64,000 bases of DNA from Filobasidium wieringae. Taxonomy: Eukaryota; Basidiomycota; Tremellomycetes; Filobasidiales; Filobasidiaceae. The notes below the pieces were generated by a model. The model saw only the letters and a list, made by a program, of their open reading frames with translations, did no database searches and had not been told where the DNA came from. Each line of letters opens with the position of its first letter. Position 1 is the first letter of the stretch. Positions 10,593-20,432 of this stretch are shown one piece after another. The position numbers were made by a program, and so were the translations under genes. The stretch lies in assembly GCA_001600055.1 (NCBI GenBank), contig BCIV01000015.1, forward strand, positions 548,448 to 612,447. Direction: 5' to 3'.

Positions 10593-11264
10593 TCACGTTT
10601 TGACGCGGATTCTTGGGAATGCGTAATAGAGATTCTTTATGCGCTTGACCACGCATAAGGTTAGGTATAGGATTGCGAGACTCTTTGTTTTTAAGAAGCT
10701 GTTTCGTTTGTACCTAATAACAAGACAGAAAGATCTGGAACTTTTCTCAATTGCAATGCGGTCAACATCGAGATTAGTAGCAAGATGAACCTCGAACACG
10801 ATTGCATCATAAATGATCAGGCAATGAATAGATACTTCGAGATTGTCAACCCGACTTGTTTTGGGTATCATTGACACGGAAGTTCCTCATTCCTCTTCGT
10901 CGTTGTGCTACTAGAATTGAACCCTTGGCTTGCAAATTTACGATATATTGCTTGTCTATAACATCACTCCCGAAAGTGGAATGAATATTGATCACGTCCG
11001 AAAAATTCTAGAAATCAAAGGACAGATTACGATTCATATGGCCGGTGTGCAGCATTTACAGAGTAGGATAGCCAATAAATCAAGGATACCGTTAGCAATC
11101 ATAGGGAAAACATCGATTAGATCGAATTCGATATGAATGGGGACCAAGGTAAAGCCATAATGTCCGCTTCGGAAATGCCGCCCAGGAGTACGATGAAGCG
11201 AACACAATTCACGACTCGCCGCTCGATAGGGAGTCTCGTGAGACTGTTTGTTTTTTCGTTCCAA
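10593..11264 (-). pseudogene. Possible reverse-oriented GYW-family remnant
   Basis: On the minus strand, near 11200-11100, a frame reads FRSGHYGFTLVPIHIEFDLI, like the G-x-Y opening of exon 2. Farther along (about 10760-10690) another frame reads RIAIEKSSRSFCLVIRYKRN, like a later core strand. They are in different, interrupted frames and I found no splice model linking them. A decayed copy in the opposite orientation would explain both, but chance similarity cannot be excluded. Confidence 0.22.
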
Positions 11265-11736
11265 ATACGTTCACCGCAATCAAGGGTAATTCATATGGTC
11301 GATGAATAGCCTGGGGGAACTTATAGCATCTTCTTACTCTTCGAGTGCACAGGGCCATCAGCGCCTTGTTGAACTTCCTTTAGATCCACTGTCGTTGTGA
11401 TCGCCCATTTTTGGATGCCAGTCACTACATACAGTACAGAAAATCCGAAAGCTGCAGATGAGCCCGTACCATATTCTAAGATCGTTTGATTATCAGGATA
11501 AGTTTCCATGTCTCGCTGAGCAGTGCAGCATTGCAATTCGACGGGGAACACGGACCGTCATCATGTCACTGAAGACATAGCTTTCCTGGGACACCACTAG
11601 GTGTGTTCCCGAGTGCACGTACATACTGAACGAACTCAAGACGTATTAAGCTAAGCGGAAAGAGTCCTCCCTCCGTCGTAAGCTGATTTTGTACTGTGCC
11701 AGGAGCGTCAAACGCGCTAAGGGCGATGACGCATCG

Positions 11737-11820
11737 GATGAAACACCTAATTAGCTTCCGACCTTCTCCTCATCAGGTGCTTCCCTTTGTTCTTTACCAT
11801 CGGTTCGCATACATAAAGCT
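11737..11820 (+). repeat. Second copy of the duplicated promoter segment
   Basis: Counterpart of 9217-9310, including TTCCCTTTGT at 11781-11790 and ACATAAAG at 11811-11818, 78 nt before the ATG of the 11889 gene. A GCGATGACG element sits just upstream at 11723-11731; the same nonamer occurs at 16048-16056 before another family gene. Confidence 0.6.
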
Positions 11821-11888
11821 GACGGTCTCTCACCACCTTTGGTCCAATAGCTAAGAATCCAACTTATTTGTCCAATGCCTGGAACAAC

Positions 11889-12563
11889 ATGTCCAATCAA
11901 CAAGCAGGACTTTCAAGATCGACCCGGAAGCATTTCGGAGGCTGGAGACGGTCCCAGAGCAAGGCACCAAAGTTATCGGCCGATCCTCAACGTGCAGCTT
12001 ACGAAGGATTGATCAACAGTCTTGCTAGTCTTAACTCCGGTGAACCTGTATGTTGTTCGGTAGTATACACCGTCATCGTTCCGTTGACCAACGTCCATGG
12101 ATCGTAGGAAACGGGCAAATATACATTGTCTAACTCCGATTGCACTTTCAAGGTCAGAATCGTTAATGAAGAGGAAAAGGAGAATGTTCATGATAATCCA
12201 TGTACGAGGAAGTTTTGCGAGTTCCTTGAGAAAAGGTTCAGAAACAACGAATTTCGACTTACTCTACGCGAGGGAGACAAAGAAGGACAGGAGTTGGAGA
12301 TTGACCTTCTAGATGGGCATACCTGGATCGTCTCGAACGCGCAGTACATATACCCTCAGCCATACCCTTTCGAATTTGAGTTGAGGCGGAGAGGGACATT
12401 AAAACTCTCGAATAGAGACATATCGATCATTGCGCAGGATGACACTCAGTATACCGAATCTATCGGGACCAGGAATTCAACACTTACTAGCTTTGATCAA
12501 GAGAGCTCGGCTAGATCTTCATCCGAGACAAGACATTCAGCCTTCGAATCGCCACAAAGCTAA
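11889..12563 (+). CDS. GYW-family protein, 204 aa, two exons (best example of the family)
   Basis: Family plan, read from this gene: exon 1 (11889-12047, 53 codons) is a variable hydrophilic leader (MSNQQAGLSRSTRKHFGGWR onward). A 60-nt phase-0 intron (GTATGT...CGTAG) follows. Exon 2 (12108-12563) opens ETGKYTLSNSDCTFKVRIVN, a likely beta-hairpin around G-x-Y-x-(V/L). A helix (KFCEFLEKRFRNNEFRL), the strand GHTWIVSNAQY and the strand FEFELRRRGTLKL come next. Then a low-complexity acidic Ser/Thr tail runs to the stop (RSSSETRHSAFESPQS). No signal peptide, membrane span or catalytic motif is visible. I do not recognise a known domain; the fold description is inference from residue patterning. 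Confidence 0.74.
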
Positions 12564-12652
12564 AATGAAATCCGTATCTAGACATACTGCTGTTGTTTAT
12601 GTAACTCAGTTAGGGGAATGTCTCATTGACATCAGAATTCCATATCTCCCGG

Positions 12653-13003
12653 ATGCCATATACAATGATTGATCGCTTCGCCCAATTGATAATTCTGCCG
12701 GATAGATGGTTTGATTCTAGGTTGACATCCAATCACAAGCTTTGGCTACCCCTATTGAAGTTTTCGGGCATGTACAGACTGGATAAGGCGATCCAAGATG
12801 TTCATGACAAGTCATTACAACAATTCCACCACGAAAGCAGAGACACGTTCGAATTCGGCTGCCATGGCCCACACCAAAAAGGTCTAGAGTGGTATATCAG
12901 GCTCTGTCCGCACATCTTGGGAGGTCAACGCAGCGATGGCTTTGCTGAGCATCCCCAATCGCGATACAGAACCGAGATCGATGAATCGATTTTGATGCGA
13001 TGA
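12653..13003 (+). CDS. Possible 5'-truncated GYW-family gene, 116 aa
   Basis: Starts less than 100 nt after the stop of the previous gene, with no TATA box of its own. The frame carries KLWLPLLKFSGMYRLDKAIQ and then RDTFEFGCHGPHQKGLEWYI, which resemble the central helix and the later strands of relatives such as 16193-16782. The opening hairpin, the intron and the usual Ser-rich tail are missing. It could be a truncated copy, or be reached by an exon I cannot identify. Confidence 0.38.
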   Translation: MPYTMIDRFAQLIILPDRWFDSRLTSNHKLWLPLLKFSGMYRLDKAIQDVHDKSLQQFHHESRDTFEFGCHGPHQKGLEWYIRLCPHILGGQRSDGFAEHPQSRYRTEIDESILMR

Positions 13004-13321
13004 CAGTCTAACACGTGCGTTTAACCTGTTTTACCCCTTCTTGTTTCAACTGGAGTTTATCTTCCTTTGCACAGGAGTCCCCTATGACGTATATAGAAAG
13101 AAAATCGTACGCGAATCCTGGCATAATCCGATGGAGAGACATGTATACTTTAGTATCGCAGGCTCAGCTGGATTGTGCTAAAATCGTTCAGTTATCGTAT
13201 TGTGTTGACTTGCTATGACCGAATCGACCAATTTCGTAGTATGTCAGTTGTCAACCGCGAATACGTATGTCCAAGAGCGAAAAGGAGGCGCGTCGTCATG
13301 ACGTTATCTGAGAATCCAGTC

Positions 13322-13378
13322 TTCCCTTTGTTGCTGATGAGGTCACAGGCCCTTTGACCTTTCAGGTCGACATATATA
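13322..13378 (+). promoter_or_regulatory. Family-type promoter upstream of a broken copy
   Basis: TTCCCTTTGT at 13322-13331 and a TATATA box at 13373-13378. The ATG at 13469 lies 96 nt from the TATA box, the usual family spacing. Confidence 0.45.
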
Positions 13379-13468
13379 AGCTTTCACTGATGGCTTACAA
13401 GCAAGATCGAGAAGCAGAAGACCTTACCCTCGAAGACTCCTTTTCATCTAGTTACACCTTCGTGCAAG

Positions 13469-13894
13469 ATGTCATCTGTCAAATTGAGCCAGGAAGCGTT
13501 GATGAGGGAATGATCAGGTATTGTGACTCCTGGTGGTCACTACCATATTGTCAGTACATCTCTATCTGATCACTCGATATTACTAATTAGGTTTCAAAGA
13601 TCGCCGGCCGCTATTATCTAATTTCGAGGTCTGCGAAATCTTGGACCCTCACGTAAGGAAGAGGGAGCAAATGCTTGGTTCAACTACAAGTCTAATGTCA
13701 CTACTGATCCTGAAGCATTTTTCGAAGGGATGCATAGCTGCATGGGTAAAGTCTTCCAGTAATATCCTGAATTGGATCAATATTACTCTGTGTCCTACCC
13801 CGAGAGCGAACCTGGCTTCCTAGCGGTCGACATAACAAGATGCGCGAAACCGAACTACCGGGAGATGGATATGATCCGCAACGGCAGCATCTAA
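13469..13894 (+). pseudogene. Broken GYW-family copy with in-frame stops
   Basis: The exon-2 frame reads WFNYKSNVTTDPEAFFEGMH, then GKVFQ, a TAA at 13760-13762, then YPELDQYYSVSYPESEPGFL and AVDITRCAKPNYREMD to a TAA at 13892-13894. Helix, Y-x-V strand and final strand follow the family order across the internal stop. The ATG at family spacing from the TATA box (13469) reaches a TGA after 14 codons. The Ser-rich tail is absent. An alternative ATG at 13390 lies only 17 nt from the TATA box. Confidence 0.5.
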
Positions 13895-14055
13895 AGTACC
13901 CCAGGGAGCTCATTGATGAGTAGCATGCTCTTCTCTGGTCTCAGCAGTACATATCCGCGAAGTATTTATTCCGCGAGCCGATACTCCTCGTGAGATGGAT
14001 ATGATACCTGGCGTGTATTCTCGTTGAGAACAGACACGTAAACAATCTTCGGTGA

Positions 14056-14427
14056 TACTACAAGTCCAGATTGATAGATATAAGTCCAGATGATGTTGCT
14101 AGTTTCAGCCACGGTTTCCAGGAAGCTTATACGATGTGCGAATCGCTGTTGAATGATGAAAGCTTACGTCCTATTCAGGTCGCGCGCAGACGTGTCCAAG
14201 GTACCAATGGTAATAGTATGTGGTTCCAGGTCAGGAAAGGTGGAACCGGTGAGACCGTACACGAAGAGGATTTAAATTGTACGATGTCCATCATCACAAG
14301 CCATATGAGCACCGATTCCACCACAAACGGGGCATCTGGCATCAGCTCGAGGAGCACATCTATCTCCTCCGCTTTGAGACAGATCAAACGAAGCTTGACC
14401 GGTGATAGCCCGTCATCTGTACGTTGA
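14056..14427 (+). pseudogene. 3' half of a GYW-family gene
   Basis: Directly after a stop, the frame reads YYKSRLIDISPDDVASFSHG, a helix (FQEAYTMCESLLNDESLRP), then GNSMWFQVRKGG, which closely parallels SLWFEIRKV of the 15032 gene. A long Ser/Thr tail ends SSALRQIKRSLTGDSPSSVR. The first exon and the G-x-Y hairpin are missing and no TATA box is seen in the preceding 150 bases. Either a truncated copy or the last exon of a gene rearranged with the broken copy before it. Confidence 0.45.
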
Positions 14428-14943
14428 AGTATCTCCATTGGGTATGCATGTATATCTAGAAGTGATCAAGTAGAAATCTCTCTTACCATATAAGGATTTC
14501 TATTCGGTTAGGAACTCTTGAGCAGGATAAACAATCAATTCAGCTTGAAGTGCGGCGCAGGCCAATCCATCACCCTATATCACTTATCATCGCATCTCCT
14601 ATGAGAATGACGCTCCAGCTCCAATCCGGTGCCTCCTTTGTCGCGAGGTTGATATGCAAGCATAGTCCGCGATGACCTATACCGTGACACCGAATGGTCA
14701 ATTCGATTATCAATGCGCCTGGCTGATCTGATTGTATCTTTGCTGTATATCTCATGTCTAGATTCAAGGTCGCGAGCAAGCGACTAGGCGACTAGGCTGA
14801 TGATGGCTAGTGATGATAGCTGACACTTGCGTTGATGATGCAGAGTTGACGTCTCAACGTTTTACCCCTATCTTCAGAACCCCTCTTCCTTTGACCTCTC
14901 AGGCAGCCGATCAGGGAAAAGTCCGCCTTGCTTTTGTATAGTC
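14428..14943. other. Intergenic stretch, no gene seen
   Basis: Only chance frames. Just before the next promoter lies TTCCTTTGACCTCTCAGG (14886-14903), similar to CCCTTTGACCTTTCAGG at 13350-13366. Confidence 0.4.
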
Positions 14944-14950
14944 TATATAA
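14944..14950 (+). promoter_or_regulatory. TATA box of the 15032 gene
   Basis: TATATAAG, 88 nt before the ATG. Confidence 0.55.
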
Positions 14951-15031
14951 GGACTGGTAGACGTTTACAGGCTTCTCAGGTCAACGATTGACCCTAACTT
15001 TACTGTGATTTCCCTCAAAATCGGTTCTCAA

Positions 15032-15605
15032 ATGCCACTGGAATCAAGCTTGGAATCGAAGTGTTGCGATGTGCGATTGGCGATGGCCATCCTGAGATCC
15101 ACAATCCTGTCATTCAACAAGATAAACCACCCTGAAAGAGTATGTTTGTCAAGTTATAACAGGTGCCCGTTATTAACATGATTTCTGCTAGAGCTTCGAG
15201 GGCCTCTATTGCATGACGTATCCATCGGCCGAGGACTGGTCTCTGGATATTGGCGAAGGAGGTGTGCAGCGGAAGCTGTGCCCGAGCGATTTCAATAAGG
15301 TCGATCGCCATGATTTCTCTGAACTTATCGTGCGAGTTAAGACAATGGATTTCGACCTTCCCTCTCTTGAGGGACGGCATCGTATTGAAGTTGTGCCCCG
15401 TCCGGAAAGCAAATCTCTATGGTTCGAGATCAGGAAAGTCCTGACGCCTGTAGAGATGAGCAAATCGCTGGGAATCAACAGCTCGGAGTTCCAAGCGTCC
15501 TCGCTCGTGACCGATGATGCGAGCCAGAATTGGAATTTCGGATCAGAATACGATAATGATGTCCATAGTTCGATTATGATTTCCAACGGCACCATGATGG
15601 AGTAA
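15032..15605 (+). CDS. GYW-family protein, 173 aa, two exons
   Basis: Exon 1 (15032-15139) encodes MPLESSLESKCCDVRLAMAI and on to NHPER. The 52-nt phase-0 intron is GTATGT...GCTAG. Exon 2 (15192-15605) opens SFEGLYCMTYPSAEDWSLDI, with the motif as G-L-Y. The core continues with a helix containing FSELIVRV, then RHRIEVV and SLWFEIRKV. The tail (about residues 125-173) is rich in Ser, Asp and Asn but shorter than in its relatives. No signal peptide. Function unknown. Confidence 0.73.
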
Positions 15606-16089
15606 TCCATACGCATGTCATTAATGCCTTGCAAAGCTACAAATATTGTCATCGCTTGATCGACAGATCAAAGGGACCGATGTCAGACAAATGATCCAAC
15701 ATATACATGTTATCTTCCCTTGCCGAGATCGCTACACATTCTTGCACTGCCGCCAGTCCCGTATACATCCCATCCTTCAGACATCTGAAGCGCGAGTCGA
15801 CTAGTCGAAACGTCGCTACACCTTCTATCTTTCGAGTCGCCGTCGAATTCGATCAGAATGCATTCACCTGGACGGTTACGATTTGCAGTATAGCGTGATT
15901 ACCTGATCCGACGAGACCCTATCGTCCATAAATAAAATCCCAACGATAATCCCTTCACCGGCCAGAACACACACCCGCGTGCACAGCGAAGATGACGCCA
16001 TCACAACCCCTGTTTGAAGAACCGCCCTTCCTTTAATCCGCGAAGGGGCGATGACGAGGTTTCGGCTGGGTTGCTTCTTATTCTAGGTT
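15606..16089 (+). other. Intergenic region with the promoter of the next gene
   Basis: A short open frame at 15707-15898 (ending SIFRVAVEFDQNAFTWTVTI) could be a fragment of a family core but is unsupported. Toward the end are CTTCCTTTAA near 16027 and GCGATGACG at 16048-16056. Confidence 0.35.
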
Positions 16090-16095
16090 TATAAA
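16090..16095 (+). promoter_or_regulatory. TATA box of the 16193 gene
   Basis: GTTTATAAAGG, 103 nt before the ATG. Confidence 0.55.
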
Positions 16096-16192
16096 GGTCA
16101 GGGAGATCAGGCTTGGTCGAGAGGGTGGGGGAGGTCGGGGTTTATCATTCCTCTTCATACACCTCTTTACATATTTGATCTTATTTAGTCGT

Positions 16193-16782
16193 ATGTCCGA
16201 CGCCGACGTTACGAATCAAGATGTGGCACTTCGAGACGTCTTCAAGCGTATAGAAGCGGAAGATGCTGAAGAAATTGGAACACTCATTGATGATGTATGT
16301 TTCTTCCTCAGGAGATCACGGCTAGACAGGTCCTGATAGGCGAATGGAAGGTTCCAAGCTATTACTTTGCCGGCAATTATAAGTTCGAGTATAAACCTGC
16401 ATACCATGATCGGTGCGATAATTTATATCAGATCGAGACTGACGGCTCGAAGTTAAAAATGCACGATACCATGCAGTGGAATCACTTGATCGAGGAGATG
16501 CGCATAGTCTTGATGAAGGCCATCCCTCAGGGCGCTTTTGAATTTGATTCTAAGAGAGGATACAAATTTCACCTAGAATACCAAAAGCTCAAGGAGGATC
16601 ACGGAGTTGTAGCATGGGACATGACGATTCTCGCTGCGAATGTGAAGGAAGAGGGGGAACTGGCTGCTGACATGCAAAGTATTACACTAAGTGCGGGCTC
16701 GGAACAAGATTGCTCGAGCGGTTCGGGGACGACGGGCGCAGGGACCTATAGTAGTCATGGCAATAGTAACAATACGTACTAA
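16193..16782 (+). CDS. GYW-family protein, 184 aa, with a 35-nt intron
   Basis: Exon 1 (16193-16294) encodes MSDADVTNQDVALRDVFKRI and ends TLIDD, an acidic leader. The intron that keeps frame and motif is only 35 nt (16295-16329, GTATGT...AGACAG). Exon 2 (16330-16782) opens VLIGEWKVPSYYFAGNYKFE, with Trp in place of Tyr. It continues LYQIETDGSKLKM, the helix HLIEEMRIVLMKAI, GYKFHLEYQKL and VVAWDMTILAANV. The tail is Ser/Gly/Asn-rich and ends SSHGNSNNTY. The longest and clearest core of the cluster. Confidence 0.74.
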
Positions 16783-17123
16783 GCGGTACACTACTGCCAT
16801 GGAACGCGAGCTTTACATTTGTAACCTCCCGATGAAACATCCGTCGATATACTCGTATTAGCATCCGGCCCATTCCCCATTCCCTTCCGGCTGCTAGGCT
16901 GACGTGTTGCTGATCTCTGTTCGCCTATTTCCACCTCTCGATTCTTTGCATCGATGATTACGTGTTCATGTACAACGACATTCCACTTCTGCGGCTGCTC
17001 ATTCGATCTGCTCGATTGGCTTCGACTCTTTCTTCTTCCACTTGCACGTTGACCTCGACCTCGACCTTGCCTCTCAGATCACTTAGATAGAACAGATCTA
17101 CTACGTACGATATAGATCTGTCT

Positions 17124-18421
17124 ATGATGACTACCGCCACAGCCGATCTCACTCCAGAACCATCCTCCACCTCGTTCTCCGTCCTCAAGGACAGGATCAA
17201 GGCGCACTACGATATCTGTTCCAGTTATTATCTGTCCTTATGGTGAGTCCGTCTTCCTCCCCTGTACCATGGCCGCACCTTTCGTGGACACAAATCACAT
17301 CTTGTTTGCAACTCGCGATCGATGGGGACTGATCGATCCACCGTCCGTCATGTTCATGTTATAGGGGTCAACATATCCATCACGGTTACTGGACCTCCGA
17401 GACGGACACCATCCCTAAAGACCTAGCTCAAATCCACCTAATCGAGCTTCTCTTGAACCGAGCCGGTCACCCTTGTTCCCCCTCCGTGGCAGGGAAACTC
17501 CAACTCCCTTCCTCCCTCCGGATCGATGCCGAAACTGAGACCCCGGGTGAAAAGAACCTCAAAGTCTTGGACGTGGGGTGCGGGGTGGGGGGTACTACCC
17601 GGTACTTGGCGGAGAAGAGGGGGTGGGATGTGATAGGAGTGACCATCTCTTCCGAACAGATCAAGATCGCATATGATCTGACTAACCAATCCATCCCCCC
17701 CTCCACCCCCGGGAAGGACCTCGATGAGAAACTGGAACCGACCCACCTGACGCTGAGTTCCGGGACGAGGGTCAGGTATGGGAAAGGATCCGTCACTTTC
17801 ATTCAATTGGACGCCGAATTGATCTCCCCCCACTTCGACCCCGACTCCTTCGACCTCGTTTGGATCTCCGAAGCGCTCTCCCACCTCCCCGATAAACCGC
17901 TCTTCTTTCGTAACGCTTCTCAACTACTGAAACCTCGGGGTCGAGTGGTCATTGCCGACTGGCTAAAAGCGCCTAATCTGAAGGCGCAGGAGTTTGAGGA
18001 GGATATCAAACCGATCGAGGAGGGGATGCTTTTACCCCCCCTCGGGACCATGGATGATTATTTAGGCTGGGCGGAGCAGGCTGGATTGAGGGTTAGGAAG
18101 GGTGGGGAAGGGATGGATATTGGGGATCAAGTGAAGAGGACTTGGTACGTCTCTCCCCCCCCCCCCCCCGCCCTGTTTTTCAGCCCATCATCATCGTCCC
18201 ATCCCATCCCATCCCAACTCCCTAACATGTACTAACCCTCAAATCCTTGGTCTGACAGGGACATATCCCTCAACCTGATCCAATCACCGTCCCTATGGGC
18301 CTTCGCCCTGTCCCAGGGAAGAGACGTCATCGCCTTCCTCAAGGCGTTCACCGCGATGAGGAGGGGGTTCGGGAATGGGAGGTTCAGGTATGGGGTGGTC
18401 GTTTTCGAGAAGAAAGAGTAG
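17124..18421 (+). CDS. SAM-dependent methyltransferase, tocopherol/sterol C-methyltransferase type, 353 aa
   Basis: Three exons (17124-17242, 17365-18144, 18259-18421) with phases that close exactly. The N-terminus has the small-molecule methyltransferase signature HYDICSSYYLSLWGQHIHHG followed by YW. Motif I is LKVLDVGCGVGGTTRYLAEK (about residue 100), with WDVIGVTIS after it. Later come the acidic post-I and motif II regions (FDLVWISEALSHLPD) and RVVIADWLKAP. This is the pattern of class I methyltransferases related to gamma-tocopherol and sterol C-methyltransferases. The substrate cannot be told from sequence and fungi do not make tocopherol. The second intron starts with a long C run. The next gene on this strand, GDH2, begins 2 kb downstream. 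Confidence 0.85.
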
Positions 18422-20432
18422 GGCGAGAGGGAGAAGAGGACGGCGAGATGAGGCTGGGATTGGGTTGGTGGTCGGGATTGTGGTCTTAGCTGGTCGACGA
18501 GATAGATGGTTGAATTGAATGGATAGATGGATGGATGGATCATGATATCATGGATCGATACGGATAGAACGGATAGACCGGATAGATGACATACGTGAGA
18601 CGCGGTTGGTTTTGAACATGAAACATGAAATATGGAATACGATAGCATCATCCATCCCTAACACTTCCAAGACCACCAACGTCGAAACTTCCAGACCCTC
18701 TAGACCTTCTCATCCGAAGCCTGAACTGGATCACCCCTCCCCTCCCCTTCCTCTCCTTCCCCAACCGCCCGTCCGGGGAAAAGCGGGGTGAGGGTGGGCG
18801 GGTAAATCACCAACTGCGGGGACGAGCGCACGTGACTGTGGGTTTTCGCTTGTAGGGATTCGAAATCGTTTTCGAATGCTTTGGATGAGGGATGGTTGGA
18901 GTTGGGTTGGGTTGGAGGTAAGGTGGATGAGGTGGGCAAAGTGGGTGGGCTTTCGGAACGTAAGGGTCGGGGAGACGAGACAGCTATGAGCTCGAGGTCC
19001 AGATTGGGAGGAAGTGAGGAATTCTGGATCCTTCAACGAGGTGCTCTGAACGCAAGGTCTCAGCTGGCCCACGGTGATCACGTGTCACGTGTCCTCGGCC
19101 AAGCACAAACAGCTCATCCACCCAGCCCGATCTCCATTTTATTTCGAACCCCCCGTTCAATCATTTCGAACTTTTTTTTCCTCCCCAACGGTTGAGCCGT
19201 CTTCTCACTCGCCCGTCAGCACGTTGAGCACCCTGGGCTGTGTTTATCCCGTACCCGATGGTGGATGTGGGTATGTCGAATGAGTATATATACGGAAGGG
19301 TTATCTAGCTTTGAGCTTTGTGAGGGGGCAGTGCGGGGTTAAGCTCGATTCCATCATATCCCATCATCAACCCTACACGCCTGCACGTTCACGTACAGTC
19401 CGAGGTCCATCTAAGGCTGAGCGACTTGTTATCATTCCAGTCACGAGTCGAGATAAAAATCCAGTCCATCAATCCGTTCACACCACTTCACATCACATCG
19501 ATTCCAATCCGACCGGCTTGACCCTGACGTCTTTACAAAGGAAACCGTACCATTCGAACTGGTTGCTTGTTGACTATTCGGTGAGTCCCGTTTGTTCGTT
19601 GCCTGCACTCTGATATCGACTCGTGATCGGAATGAAACGTGGAAAGGAGCCTCTTGCTCTCGAACGACGATAAAAGTCGAAACACCAATCCCAAACGATT
19701 TCGTCTTCACCACGGACCGACCTTGGAAACCACGTAGCAAGGAACTCTCGGGAAATCTACAGTAGACTTGGGCTCCTCCTCTTCCTGATATCTGAACTCG
19801 ATCCGTACAGCTGTACAATCGATCAAACCAGACTTGAAAACGGGAAGCTTATACCTTGATTTTTCGCTATCGTCTTACGCTTCTTCCTCATCCTTATCGA
19901 CCACACATCCTTAATCTGGCCCGGTTTTCTTGGACATGATATCATCATCGCCTGGATCTTCTTCTCGACGGATGGATGGGTTCTCATCCTCAACCGGCTC
20001 GTTTCGCACCGTACCAACATTTCTCACTATCACGACGATTCGGTGTATCTCTTATCACAACCCCCGTCTTCTGGCTTCTCGAATCCGAACATTCCCGCCA
20101 AAAGACGAGATCCGCGATAAGTTATCTCCCAACGTAGGTTCCGACAAAGGAACCCCCCCACCCCACCCCGCTCGTCTACACGGTTGCGATAACCATCGAC
20201 CGGACGGAGAAGGAAAAGAGAACTGAATCGTTGAGATTTGCTTGGCTGAGTGTGATTGGAGATAAGGATAGGGTATATAACGTTAGTCCGGCCGTGGGTG
20301 TTTGGGGGATTCGGTTTTTGACGTCAATCGATTCGATTACCCCTTTTCGGATTTACTTTACTCTCTCGCACTCGCACTCGCAAACGTAAACGTAAACGCA
20401 CACGCACACGCACACGCACGGAATTCGATCCG
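18422..20432. other. 2-kb region between methyltransferase and GDH2
   Basis: Many short frames on both strands, none with a recognisable motif or coherent splicing. The last 300 bases are the GDH2 upstream region, with TATATAACG near 20273 and a CA/GTAAACG-type simple repeat in the presumed 5'UTR. Long upstream regions are plausible for a regulated metabolic gene. Confidence 0.45.
20366..20420 (+). repeat. Simple-sequence repeat in the GDH2 5' region
   Basis: Consecutive short runs of CTCGCA, CGTAAA and CACGCA units end 12 nt before the GDH2 start codon. Confidence 0.7.
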
